From the NCBI RefSeq assembly GCF_000271485.2, contig NZ_AKVN02000001.1:4532501-4596500 (forward strand): a DNA stretch of 64,000 nt, read 5' to 3'. Source of the stretch: Pelosinus fermentans DSM 17108. GTDB taxonomy: Bacteria > Bacillota > Negativicutes > DSM-13327. Numbering within the stretch: the first letter of the stretch is position 1; every line of letters starts with the position of its first letter. A program made the position numbers and the translations under genes. Below, piece by piece: positions 46,010-54,177 of the stretch. The notes beneath the pieces are model-generated. The model had not been told where the DNA came from and made no database searches. It saw nothing but the letters and a program-made list of their open reading frames with translations.

Positions 46010-47392
46010 CTATTGTCTCCCGTATTTATCACTAAAACGAATGCTGTCATCCTCTCCTAAATAACTGCCATTTTGCACTTCAATGAGCTGGAGGGGTAAT
46101 TTCCCCGGATTTTCAAGACGATGTATGGTATTTTGAGGTACAAAAGCACTCTCATTTTCGTGCAATAGCTGTTCACTCTCGCCTATGATCACTTTGGCTG
46201 TACCACTGATCACAATCCAATGCTCACTGCGATGATAATGCATCTGCAAGCTAAGCATTTCTCCTGGATTGACAACAATTTTTTTCATTTTATAACCTAA
46301 ACCAACCCCCAGCACCGTGCAATATCCCCAGGGATAATACAAGGTCCTGGGCTCATCTGCCTCGATTCGGCCTCGCTCTTTCAGCTGGGTTACTAAATCT
46401 TTCACTTTTTGAGACTCACCTTTTTTGGCTACGACGATAACATCATCTGTTTCTACAACCAGAATATCTTCAAGGCCGATGCCGCCAATAAGCCGGCTGT
46501 GTGCCAATATCAGTGTATTGGTGCATTCAATGGGAATACAGTCTCCCTGCAAAGCATTAGCGTCCCGATCCTTGGGCAGCACATCATAGATCGCATCCCA
46601 TGATCCAATATCATTCCATTCCGCTGTAATTGGCAGCATGACTAATTCTTCGGATTTTTCAGCTATGGCATAATCAAGAGATATGGATGGAATTTCAGCA
46701 AAGTTTTCTCCCATTTGTTCCCACCCTGCCTCAGCCAGTGCATATATCTCCAATTGATATTTTTTTAATTCACTCATAAAGCATTCAATAGTAAAAGCAA
46801 ACATTCCCGAATTCCAATAATAATTTCCAGCGGCAAGATAGGACTCGGCTGTTTCTTGATCGGGTTTTTCTCTAAAAGACTGAACATAAAAGCCGCTGTT
46901 AAATGCTTCGCCTGCCTGGATATATCCATACCCTGTCTCTGGATGGTCTGGCTGTACACCTAAAGTTACAATCTTCCCCATCTTTGCCAGCCCTATAGCT
47001 TGGAGAAGATTCTCATTAAAGATCTTTAGCGGACGAATAATATGGTCAGAAGGCGTTACATACAGAATCTCATTTGCATCGCACCCCAGTATATCGAGGC
47101 AATATCTTGCCGCAAACGCCACTGCCGGTGCTGTGTTACGTGCTGCCGGCTCCAAAAGAATATGTGCTTCATTGGCTTTTGCAGCAATGAGCTCCGTTCT
47201 AACATGATGAATGTATTCTTGATTTGTTACGATGACCATATCACAAGGTCTAACCAGGGGTAAAAATCGCAGGATCGTTTGAGCAAGCAATGAGTGCTCC
47301 CCGTTTAGTTTTAAAAATTGCTTTGGAAATCTCGTGCGAGACAGCGGAAATAATCGACTGCCTCCACCACCAGCAAGAATGATGACTTTCAT
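46010..47392 (-). CDS. manC: Mannose-1-phosphate guanylyltransferase / mannose-6-phosphate isomerase
   Basis: Bifunctional enzyme making GDP-mannose from mannose-1-phosphate and GTP (N-terminal) and interconverting mannose-6-phosphate and fructose-6-phosphate (C-terminal). The pyrophosphorylase signature is LAGGGGSRLFPLSRTRFPKQ at residues about 6-25, FREKPDQETAESYL and NSGMFAF are the sugar-nucleotide motifs, and the cupin isomerase domain carries MQMHYHRSEHW-like metal ligands at LQMHYHRSEHW. At 460 aa it is full length. It serves cell-surface polysaccharide synthesis; no other such gene is adjacent. Confidence 0.95.
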   Translation of the reverse strand: MKVIILAGGGGSRLFPLSRTRFPKQFLKLNGEHSLLAQTILRFLPLVRPCDMVIVTNQEYIHHVRTELIAAKANEAHILLEPAARNTAPAVAFAARYCLDILGCDANEILYVTPSDHIIRPLKIFNENLLQAIGLAKMGKIVTLGVQPDHPETGYGYIQAGEAFNSGFYVQSFREKPDQETAESYLAAGNYYWNSGMFAFTIECFMSELKKYQLEIYALAEAGWEQMGENFAEIPSISLDYAIAEKSEELVMLPITAEWNDIGSWDAIYDVLPKDRDANALQGDCIPIECTNTLILAHSRLIGGIGLEDILVVETDDVIVVAKKGESQKVKDLVTQLKERGRIEADEPRTLYYPWGYCTVLGVGLGYKMKKIVVNPGEMLSLQMHYHRSEHWIVISGTAKVIIGESEQLLHENESAFVPQNTIHRLENPGKLPLQLIEVQNGSYLGEDDSIRFSDKYGRQ

Positions 47393-47429
47393 AGAATCAT
47401 CACATTCCTTCCATCACCTATAATAAATA

Positions 47430-47457
47430 AATCGGCATAGTAAATACTATGCCGATT
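47430..47457 (-). terminator. Terminator of the GGDEF/HD-GYP operon
   Basis: AATCGGCATAGT and ACTATGCCGATT form a 12-bp stem around an AAAT loop; on the minus strand a T-rich tail (TATTTATTA) follows. Confidence 0.85.
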
Positions 47458-47498
47458 CTTCACAATACATGATACAATATGCTGTTTCCTAACAGAAT

Positions 47499-48164
47499 TT
47501 ACGCAATGACTAGACGATAAGCAAAGTCTCGATTACAAGTGCTTTGCAATTTTTTCTCAAAGGCTAATTTCTTTAAAATATCGACTATGTTGGGATCAAA
47601 CTGACTCCCCCTACATCGCTCCATTTCCTCAATTGCTTCACAAACACCGAAAGCTGACCGATACGTCCTCATGGTTGTCATTGCATCAAAAGAGTCGGCA
47701 ACAGCTACAATTCTAGCTCCTAAAGAAATTTCTTCTCCACATAAACCATCCGGATAGCCTTTGCCATCAAACCGCTCATGATGATGACGAACAATATCAG
47801 AAACAGAACGAAATACTTTAATTTTCCCCACAATAGTGCCACCGATTTCAGGATGCTGACGAATGGTATCAAATTCTTCTTCTGTCAGTTTTCCCGGTTT
47901 GTTCAATATAGCATCTGGAATACCAATTTTTCCTATGTCATGTAAATGAGCACCAATATGAATTCGTTCCTGTTCCGCTAATGGCAGTTCCATAGTTTGC
48001 GCCATTAGCAAGGAAAGTTCTGCCACTCGTTCCGAGTGACCGCACATATAAGAATTTTTGGCATCCAATGCAGTGGATAAGGCATCTACAATATCATGTA
48101 AATCTTCTAATGTAACTGAATCAAACAAGATATACATCGCTCCTTCGTCACTACAATCAAGCAA
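47499..48164 (-). CDS. HD-GYP domain phosphodiesterase
   Basis: Probable cyclic-di-GMP phosphodiesterase of 221 aa, essentially the HD-GYP domain alone. Metal and signature residues are present: HSERVAELS, HDIGKIGIPDAIL (HD), HPEIG, and HHHERFDGKGYPDGL (the GYP motif), then ADSFDAM. No receiver domain is fused. The start at 48164 is a TTG lying inside the end of the GGDEF gene, so translation would be coupled; an ATG at 48137 is the alternative but its AAGGAG is only 2 nt away. Together with the upstream gene it can both make and destroy the messenger. Confidence 0.92.
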   Translation of the reverse strand: MLDCSDEGAMYILFDSVTLEDLHDIVDALSTALDAKNSYMCGHSERVAELSLLMAQTMELPLAEQERIHIGAHLHDIGKIGIPDAILNKPGKLTEEEFDTIRQHPEIGGTIVGKIKVFRSVSDIVRHHHERFDGKGYPDGLCGEEISLGARIVAVADSFDAMTTMRTYRSAFGVCEAIEEMERCRGSQFDPNIVDILKKLAFEKKLQSTCNRDFAYRLVIA

Positions 48165-49095
48165 CCTTATGAATCAAATGACTATCAGGATCATAAACAG
48201 AAACACTATTTCTTCCAACTTTTTTCGAATAATAAAGTGCTTGATCTGCGTAATTATATAATTTTTCTTTATCAAAGTAGCACAAAAATTGAGAAATTGT
48301 ACAAATGCCAATGGATACTGTCACCGAGATGTGCTGATTTTCATTTAATACAAAATCATGATTTGCAATATTCTTATGAATCCTGCTGGCAATGACCACA
48401 GCCTGCTGTGAATCCGTTTCCGGCAATAATAAAGCATATTCTTCTCCGCCAATGCGAGCCGCTAAATCGCCCTCGCGACTATTTTCCTGGATAATCCTTG
48501 CTAATTCCAGCAAAACAATATCACCCGTCTGGTGACCATAATTATCATTGACTTTTTTAAAGAAGTCAACATCAAAAATTAACAATGAAATCGGATGATA
48601 ATTACATACTAACGCTTTAAAATGTCGTTCTAACGTATCAAAAAAACATCTTCTATTTGCAATCGCAGTTAAAGGATCTGTCATTGCCATAACCTGCATA
48701 CGGCTGCGAGACTCTTGCAAATCATCAACGGCCTGCCTGAGAGCCTTCTCCCTAAATTCGATCTGCCTCGCCATCCAATTCATATCTCGCATAAGAGTGA
48801 TTATATTGTCCTCTTCATCTCTTGCTTCATTAGGGAGCGACAATAGTTCTTGATAATTTCCCTGCTTCACTCTGGAACATAATTGACGCATACTATTTAA
48901 ATGTTTGCCAATGAGCCAGTCCGATACTAAGTTAGGCATTACCAAAATTAGGAATAATGCACTTGCTAACGATAAAGCCTCAATTTCGTTAATATATTTA
49001 TTCCCTCGTAAAGGTGAATCAAATGCCATCCAAAACATAATGCTTTGGGGGATCATTAATAGTATTAGAAAAACGAACCGAAGCTTACTTACCAA
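48157..49095 (-). CDS. Membrane-bound GGDEF diguanylate cyclase
   Basis: Makes cyclic-di-GMP from GTP. Two helices (about residues 8-25 and 40-60 of the chosen start) precede a short HAMP-like linker and coiled coil (about 70-140, ending RSRMQVMAMTDPLTAIANRR, the usual GGDEF entry). The active-site loop is RIGGEEYALL, a GGEEF variant with Tyr. The inhibitory I-site RxxD is kept as REGD, five residues before it. The frame opens at a GTG (49119), but AGGAGG is 8 nt before a TTG at 49095, so I use that. It is coupled to the HD-GYP gene. Confidence 0.92.
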   Translation of the reverse strand: MVSKLRFVFLILLMIPQSIMFWMAFDSPLRGNKYINEIEALSLASALFLILVMPNLVSDWLIGKHLNSMRQLCSRVKQGNYQELLSLPNEARDEEDNIITLMRDMNWMARQIEFREKALRQAVDDLQESRSRMQVMAMTDPLTAIANRRCFFDTLERHFKALVCNYHPISLLIFDVDFFKKVNDNYGHQTGDIVLLELARIIQENSREGDLAARIGGEEYALLLPETDSQQAVVIASRIHKNIANHDFVLNENQHISVTVSIGICTISQFLCYFDKEKLYNYADQALYYSKKVGRNSVSVYDPDSHLIHKVA

Positions 49096-49446
49096 GATTT
49101 GTTCCTCCTCTTTAAGCACATATGCCTATAGCCAGGATTGATATTCGCTCTATCCTTTACCCAACTAATCTAAGATCTTTTAGAAAATCTGATGTTCAAA
49201 CCTATCATATTTCTCATTCCCATCAAATTATCTACTACATATTCAATAATTACATTATCATTGAAAACAATTCTCATTATCTTTCCATAATAATGCAAAT
49301 TCCCTTTCGGTGTCAATATCTGCGAACTGATTTTATTAAATATAGATCGTTTTATGAACAAATAGTATTATGTTTTTCTATATTGCTTTCCTTATCATAC
49401 AAAAAGGTCATTTACAGCCTTTCAATTTAATAGTAAAATAACAGTA
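49096..49446. other. AT-rich intergenic region between divergent units
   Basis: Apart from the promoter areas at its ends I see no repeat, hairpin or believable gene. The open frames here have no ribosome binding site and low-complexity AT-driven composition. Confidence 0.5.
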
Positions 49447-49478
49447 TTGTTAACCATTTTTATATTCATCGTTAACGT
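49447..49478. promoter_or_regulatory. BirA (biotin repressor) operator
   Basis: TTGTTAACC, 14 nt, CGTTAACGT: the left half matches the biotin operator half-site TTGTWAACC fully and the right half keeps GTTAAC at the standard spacing. It lies just upstream of a TATAAT (49486-49491) and 52 bp before the first bioB, so biotin-responsive repression is expected. Confidence 0.82.
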
Positions 49479-49530
49479 TAATTGTTATAATTTGTAAAGC
49501 ACATATATTGAGTGAAAGGAGGTTGCTAGG

Positions 49531-50517
49531 ATGCATTATCATGAAATCATTGCTCTGGGAGAGTCAATATTACAGGGGCATCAAATTCAATATAAAGAAG
49601 CATTACAGCTCACTCATATAATGAATGAGGATATTCCTTTACTTTCCGCTTTTGCTAATAAGATTCGTCTCCAATTTACTGGCAGAAACGTTGATATGTG
49701 CGGCATTGTAAATGCCCGCTCAGGAATGTGCTCAGAAGACTGTAAATTTTGCGCCCAATCCGTTTATCACGATACGCAGACGCCTATACATAACTTATTA
49801 GACATAGGCCAAATTACTGCAGCAGCGCAAAAGGCTCAGGAACAAGGGGCAAAACGGATTAGCATCGTCACCAGCGGCAAGGGTATGGACAGAGACCCTG
49901 ACTTTCAAAAGATCATAGAGTCGATACAGGCAATTATGAACCATACCAGCTTAAAAGTTTGTGCTAATCTTGGCACACTTAGTCTAGAGCAGGCACGCAT
50001 GCTGGCATCTGCAGGTGTCAAGCGTTATGCTCACAATTTAGAAACCAGCGAAAACTTCTATCCCTCGGTATGTACAACCCATTCTTATCAAGAGCGCGTC
50101 GACACCATTCAGGCGGCAAAAGCTGCTGGAATGGAGCTTTGCACCGGAGGTATTATTGGTATGGGAGAAAGCTGGCAGGATCGCATTGATTTTGCTTTTG
50201 CCATAAAGAGTCTGGATGTAGCTTCCATTCCCATCAATATTCTCAATCCTATTAAAGGTACTGCTCTGGAAGATGTTATGCCCCCCTCTCCCCTCGATAT
50301 TATTAAGACCTTTGCTATTTTTCGTTTTATTTGCCCTGACAAAATCATCCGTCCTGCTGGCGGCCGAGAAATAAACTTGCGGGATATGCAGGGGCACCTG
50401 ATGTTATCTGGAGCGAATGGTCTTATTATTGGCAATTACTTAACCTTTACAGGTCGTAACACGGTGGCAGATTTTCAGATGGTACAAGACGCCGGGTTAA
50501 TTCCAGCGCTGCTGTAA
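49531..50517 (+). CDS. Biotin synthase paralogue lacking one [2Fe-2S] cysteine
   Basis: Radical SAM enzyme of the BioB family, 328 aa. The SAM cluster motif is CSEDCKFC at about residues 67-74. Of the four ligands that hold the sulfur-donating [2Fe-2S] cluster in E. coli BioB (Cys97, Cys128, Cys188, Arg260), three are kept here (LKVCANLGTL, MELCTGGIIG, IIRPAGGRE), but the first is Ser or another residue: the strand reads RISIVTSGKG where BioB has RFCMGA. The enzyme may therefore have altered chemistry. It follows the BirA operator; AAAGGAGG precedes the ATG. The canonical copy is next. Confidence 0.9.
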   Translation: MHYHEIIALGESILQGHQIQYKEALQLTHIMNEDIPLLSAFANKIRLQFTGRNVDMCGIVNARSGMCSEDCKFCAQSVYHDTQTPIHNLLDIGQITAAAQKAQEQGAKRISIVTSGKGMDRDPDFQKIIESIQAIMNHTSLKVCANLGTLSLEQARMLASAGVKRYAHNLETSENFYPSVCTTHSYQERVDTIQAAKAAGMELCTGGIIGMGESWQDRIDFAFAIKSLDVASIPINILNPIKGTALEDVMPPSPLDIIKTFAIFRFICPDKIIRPAGGREINLRDMQGHLMLSGANGLIIGNYLTFTGRNTVADFQMVQDAGLIPALL

Positions 50518-50615
50518 ACACAAATGGCTTTCGAGCCTAACTCATCCTTTTCCTGTTTACGGCTATTACATGGCTATTTTCCGAAAGTACACAACGAAAA
50601 CTAGGAGGAGTCAAC

Positions 50616-51608
50616 ATGGACAACTATGATTTAATTTTTTCTCTAGGGAAAAAAATATTAGAAGGCAATCAGCTTACCTTTGATGAGGCCCTGTCCTTAA
50701 CAACCATTGAAGAAAGTGACATTCCCATACTACTTGGCGTTGCCAATAAAATCAGGGAAAAGTTTACGGGATCCTATGTAGATACTTGCCAAATTCTGAA
50801 TGCTCGTTCAGGAAACTGTACGGAAGACTGTAAATTTTGCGCCCAATCTGCCCATCATGATGTAGAAGTAGATGTATACCCACTCATGAATGAAAATGCA
50901 ATTGTCCAGGCAGCCCAAAGAGCAGAGGCAGATTCTGCCTACCGTTTCTGTGTGATTACCTCAGGATGCGGTATGGAAGGTGATCGAGATTTTGAAAAAA
51001 TTACAGCAGCAATTGAAAAAATCGGTCAGGAAACAACTCTTGAGCGCTGCTGTTCCTTAGGAACCTTGCAAGAACAACATGTAGCCGCACTCAAAAAGGC
51101 CGGTATTACGCGTTATCATCATAATTTAGAAACCAGCGAAAGTCATTTTAGTGAAATTTGTACAACTCATACCTATGAAGACCGTATAAATACAATTAAA
51201 AGAGTGAAAGCGGCTGACATTGAAGTGTGTTCCGGCGGTATCATTGGCATGGGTGAAACTTGGCGTCAGCGTATTGAATTGGCCTTTACATTAAAAGAAT
51301 TGGATGTCGACTCTGTGCCCATTAATGTTTTGAATCCCATTAAAGGAACAGCACTGGAAAACCAGGAAAAACTAAACCCAATGGAAATTTTGCAGACCTT
51401 TGCTATTTTTCGCATGATTCTGCCTACAAAAATTATTCGTTATGCTGGCGGCCGCGAACATAATCTTGGAGAATTAGTTCCTCTAGGATTCTTATCCGGC
51501 GTTAATGGCATGCTCATCGGTCATTATCTGACTACACAAGGACGAGGAGCTAGCAAAGATCTCCAAACTGTAACAGATTTAGGGCTAAAACTACTAAAAA
51601 ACGCTTAA
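50616..51608 (+). CDS. bioB: Biotin synthase
   Basis: Inserts sulfur into dethiobiotin, the last step of biotin synthesis. The 330-aa product has CTEDCKFC for the SAM-binding [4Fe-4S] cluster and all four [2Fe-2S] ligands: YRFCVITSG, LERCCSLGTL, IEVCSGGIIG and IIRYAGGREH. DSVPINVLNPIKGTAL and GVNGMLIGHYLTT are further BioB hallmarks. It follows the divergent paralogue by about 100 bp in the same direction, with AGGAGG before its ATG, and is probably under the same BirA control. No bioF, bioA or bioD is in the window. Confidence 0.94.
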   Translation: MDNYDLIFSLGKKILEGNQLTFDEALSLTTIEESDIPILLGVANKIREKFTGSYVDTCQILNARSGNCTEDCKFCAQSAHHDVEVDVYPLMNENAIVQAAQRAEADSAYRFCVITSGCGMEGDRDFEKITAAIEKIGQETTLERCCSLGTLQEQHVAALKKAGITRYHHNLETSESHFSEICTTHTYEDRINTIKRVKAADIEVCSGGIIGMGETWRQRIELAFTLKELDVDSVPINVLNPIKGTALENQEKLNPMEILQTFAIFRMILPTKIIRYAGGREHNLGELVPLGFLSGVNGMLIGHYLTTQGRGASKDLQTVTDLGLKLLKNA

Positions 51609-51627
51609 TAGTGACCCATTCTCAGCA

Positions 51628-51657
51628 TTGACGAGTAATGATTTTACTTGATATAAT
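51628..51657 (+). promoter_or_regulatory. Candidate promoter of the cobT pair
   Basis: TTGACG and TATAAT are separated by 18 nt, 20 bp after the bioB stop. A terminator hairpin (51712-51749) lies between this promoter and cobT, so the pair could be controlled by attenuation. Confidence 0.6.
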
Positions 51658-51711
51658 GGCAATGATTATAAGCATGGCGTTGCAATATCAGCGCGAAAAT
51701 CAACAGTTTAT

Positions 51712-51749
51712 GGCTTTTTTGGTATTCATTTCCGAAAAAGCTCTTTTTT
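51712..51749 (+). terminator. Intrinsic terminator between bioB and the cobT pair
   Basis: GGCTTTTTTGG and CCGAAAAAGCT pair over 11 bp (with two G-U pairs) around a 9-nt loop, followed by CTTTTTTCTG. It either ends the bioB unit or works as an attenuator of the downstream cobT genes. Confidence 0.82.
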
Positions 51750-51784
51750 CTGTATTAATGGTGACAAAGACAATGGAGGTTACT

Positions 51785-52843
51785 ATGAGTTTATTATTCG
51801 AAACATGTTCGCAAATTACCCCTTTAGATCAAAAAGTCATGGAAGCGGTTCAATTACGATTAGACACATTGATTAAACCCCAAGACAGTCTTGGCCGCCT
51901 GGAAGAAATGGTAAAGCAATACGCTGGTATTCGAAAAGAAGAACTTCCTGCAGCGCCTCGTACATGCATGGTTATCGCCTGTGCCGATCACGGCGTAGCT
52001 CGCAACCAAATCAGTGCCTATCCTGTGGAAACGACACTGCAAATGACTAAAAATTATGTAGGTGCCAAAGGTGCCAGCGCTAATGCTTTTGCAAACTTCA
52101 GCGGTGCCGATATGGTCGTAGTCGATGCAGGGGTTGCCGCTGATCTATCTGATACTGAAGGACTATGGCATCGTAAAATTGCCTATGGCACAAAAGACTT
52201 TACGCAAGGTCCAGCAATGACACGGGAAGAAGCCATCCAAGCCCTGGAGATTGGAATCGAAATTGTGAATGAAAAGGTGCGTGCTGGATACAACTGTTTC
52301 AGCCTGGGTGAAATGGGTATCGGCAATACAACTTCAAGCGCAGCAATTGCAGCGGCCTTTACCAATATTACTCCCGAGCAAGCTACAGGACGCGGCACTG
52401 GCATTTCAGACAGCCGTCTTGTCTTTAAGATTGATATGGTACGCCAAGCACTTACTGTGAATCAGCCAAATCCTCAAGATGGACTGGATGTTCTGGCAAA
52501 AATCGGAGGTTTTGAAACAGGGGTTTTAGCAGGAGTTATACTGGGTGCTGCTGCAAATCGCTGTGTGGTTGTCATTGATGGTCTTAATACAACTGCCGCT
52601 GCGTTGATTGCCAACGCTCTTCATCCCATGGTCCCCCACTATCTTATGCCTTCTCATTTATCCGGTGAACCTGCTCATCGCATTGCCCTAAAGTTTCTTG
52701 GCTTAGAAGCGTGCATTGATATGGGAATTCGGTTAGGAGAAGCAATTGGTGCGTCTATAGTAGTCGATATGCTGGGTGCTTCTATTAAAATGCTGGCTGG
52801 TATGGTTTCTTATGAAGATTCTGCTGGTAAAAAGGAAGCATAA
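51785..52843 (+). CDS. CobT-family phosphoribosyltransferase, ArsA/ArsB-like paralogue 1
   Basis: Activates the lower-ligand base of cobamides to its alpha-ribotide using nicotinate mononucleotide. The 352-aa product has the CobT core: LDTLIKPQDSLGRLEEM, CADHGVARNQISAYP, SLGEMGIGNTTSSAAI, and the catalytic Glu in IRLGEAIGAS. It is about 26 bp upstream of a second, divergent copy, as in the arsAB pair of Sporomusa ovata, whose products form a heterodimer that also activates phenol and p-cresol. TGGAGG 6 nt before the ATG at 51785 decides the start over the long upstream frame. Confidence 0.93.
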   Translation: MSLLFETCSQITPLDQKVMEAVQLRLDTLIKPQDSLGRLEEMVKQYAGIRKEELPAAPRTCMVIACADHGVARNQISAYPVETTLQMTKNYVGAKGASANAFANFSGADMVVVDAGVAADLSDTEGLWHRKIAYGTKDFTQGPAMTREEAIQALEIGIEIVNEKVRAGYNCFSLGEMGIGNTTSSAAIAAAFTNITPEQATGRGTGISDSRLVFKIDMVRQALTVNQPNPQDGLDVLAKIGGFETGVLAGVILGAAANRCVVVIDGLNTTAAALIANALHPMVPHYLMPSHLSGEPAHRIALKFLGLEACIDMGIRLGEAIGASIVVDMLGASIKMLAGMVSYEDSAGKKEA

Positions 52844-52869
52844 TTTGTTGATAACAGGAGGTCCCACTT

Positions 52870-53967
52870 ATGATGCAAGATACGATTTCGTTAATTAAAC
52901 CACTTGATACAATCGCGATGGAAAAATGCCAAATACGCCTTGATAACTTAACCAAACCTCTGAACAGTTTATATTCATTTGAACATCTGGCACGTCAGCT
53001 GTCCGGTATTACTTACAATCCTAGACCCCGCAGCCTAAAAAAAAGTATTATCATCATGGCAGCAGACCATGGCGTAGCAGCAGAAGAACCCTGCGCTTTT
53101 TCTAAACAAGAAGTGATTCTTCAAAGAATTCATAATATTTCCCGAGGCGGCGCTGCAGTCAACGTTTTCGCTGACCATGTTGCTGCAGATTTACTCCTTG
53201 TAGATATGGGTATTGCTGCCAATGTACCTCCTCTTCCTTTGGTACGAAATGAAAAAATCGCCTATGGAACTAAAAACATAAATCATGGCCCAGCAATGAC
53301 TCGGGAAGAAGCGATAAAAGCAATCGAGATTGGCATTAGAGTCGCTTCTGAAACGATTAAAAAAGGTTCTCAGGTCCTAGGATTAGGTGAAATGGGAGTC
53401 GCCAATGCAATTTCCAGTACAGCAATCATTGCCTGCTACAGTCAACATCCGCTGACTGATTTGGTAGGAAAGACTGCAGATTCTTCCAGCGATCTTTTTG
53501 ATAAAAAGATTTCCCTCATCCGCCACGCCATTACCGTGAATACTCCAAACATTCATGATCCTATTGATGTATTAAGTAAGCTGGGTGGTTTTGAGACTGC
53601 CGGACTGGTTGGAATTATACTAGGAGCAGCCTCAGGCGGAGCAGCCATTGTCTTAGATGGTCTTGTGACCAGCACTGCTGCCTTACTTGCAGTGAAATTA
53701 GCTCCTCAAGTTAAAGACTATCTCATTGGTTCTCATTTCCCTCCGGAACCTGCACATAAAGCCAGTCTTGACTTAATCGGTATTCCCGCTTACCTTCATC
53801 TCAACATCTCCTCAGGAGAAGGAGTCGGTGCTGCATTAGGAATGTCCTTACTCAATGCTTCATTGCATGTCTTAAATGATATGAAAACCTTTGGCGATGC
53901 CGAGGTACCTGTCGCTCATGACGGACCGGGCGCTCTTAAGCAAGATAAAAGTGTAAAAGATGAATAA
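52870..53967 (+). CDS. CobT-family phosphoribosyltransferase, ArsA/ArsB-like paralogue 2
   Basis: Second CobT homologue, 365 aa. The same core is present: NLTKPLNSLYSFEHLARQ, MAADHGVAAEEPCAFSKQE, GLGEMGVANAISSTAII and SSGEGVGAALGMSLL with the catalytic Glu, but the base-site region is diverged from paralogue 1 (FSKQEV where most CobT proteins have YPxxVT). Two non-identical subunits are the hallmark of ArsAB. AGGAGG precedes two adjacent ATGs. A terminator follows 2 bp after the stop, so the pair forms a closed unit. Confidence 0.93.
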   Translation: MMQDTISLIKPLDTIAMEKCQIRLDNLTKPLNSLYSFEHLARQLSGITYNPRPRSLKKSIIIMAADHGVAAEEPCAFSKQEVILQRIHNISRGGAAVNVFADHVAADLLLVDMGIAANVPPLPLVRNEKIAYGTKNINHGPAMTREEAIKAIEIGIRVASETIKKGSQVLGLGEMGVANAISSTAIIACYSQHPLTDLVGKTADSSSDLFDKKISLIRHAITVNTPNIHDPIDVLSKLGGFETAGLVGIILGAASGGAAIVLDGLVTSTAALLAVKLAPQVKDYLIGSHFPPEPAHKASLDLIGIPAYLHLNISSGEGVGAALGMSLLNASLHVLNDMKTFGDAEVPVAHDGPGALKQDKSVKDE

Positions 53968-53969
53968 GC

Positions 53970-54012
53970 AAAATGATGGCAGCAGTTCATAAGAAACTGC
54001 TGCCATCATTTT
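53970..54012 (+). terminator. Terminator of the cobT pair
   Basis: AAAATGATGGCAGCAGTT and its exact inverse form an 18-bp stem around a 7-nt loop, followed by a T-rich GTTTTAAAAT. Confidence 0.93.
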
Positions 54013-54066
54013 GTTTTAAAATACTAGAATTTATAAGTTTTGTAAGCAAAAAACATAAGAAATTAT

Positions 54067-54161
54067 GAACCACAAAGGCACAATGCCGCTGCTGCGGCAC
54101 ACAAAGGAACACACGAAAAATATAAATAAGACCCTTTGTGTCCTTTGCGCCTTTGTGGTTC
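54067..54161. repeat. Full-length ACCACAAAGG dispersed repeat (95 bp)
   Basis: Outer arms GAACCACAAAGGC and GCCTTTGTGGTTC are exact inverses. Inside, a second palindrome (TGCCGCTGCTGCGGCA) and the stretch ACCCTTTGTGTCCTTTGCGC are seen. The copy at 56913-57013 is the same element in the opposite orientation. No coding capacity. Confidence 0.88.
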
Positions 54162-54177
54162 GATTGTTTTATATGTT

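Noticed and set aside
49122-49430. 102-aa open frame upstream of bioB
   Set aside because: Composition is typical of translated AT-rich spacer DNA and no ribosome binding site precedes it.
49531-50517. First BioB as a type using a different auxiliary cluster with extra C-terminal cysteines
   Set aside because: The conserved Arg and two of the usual cysteines are kept and no additional C-terminal Cys pair is seen, so I report only loss of the first ligand.
51609-51784. Cobalamin riboswitch before the cobT pair
   Set aside because: The leader is about 120 nt after the candidate promoter and lacks the conserved B12-box; it is too short.
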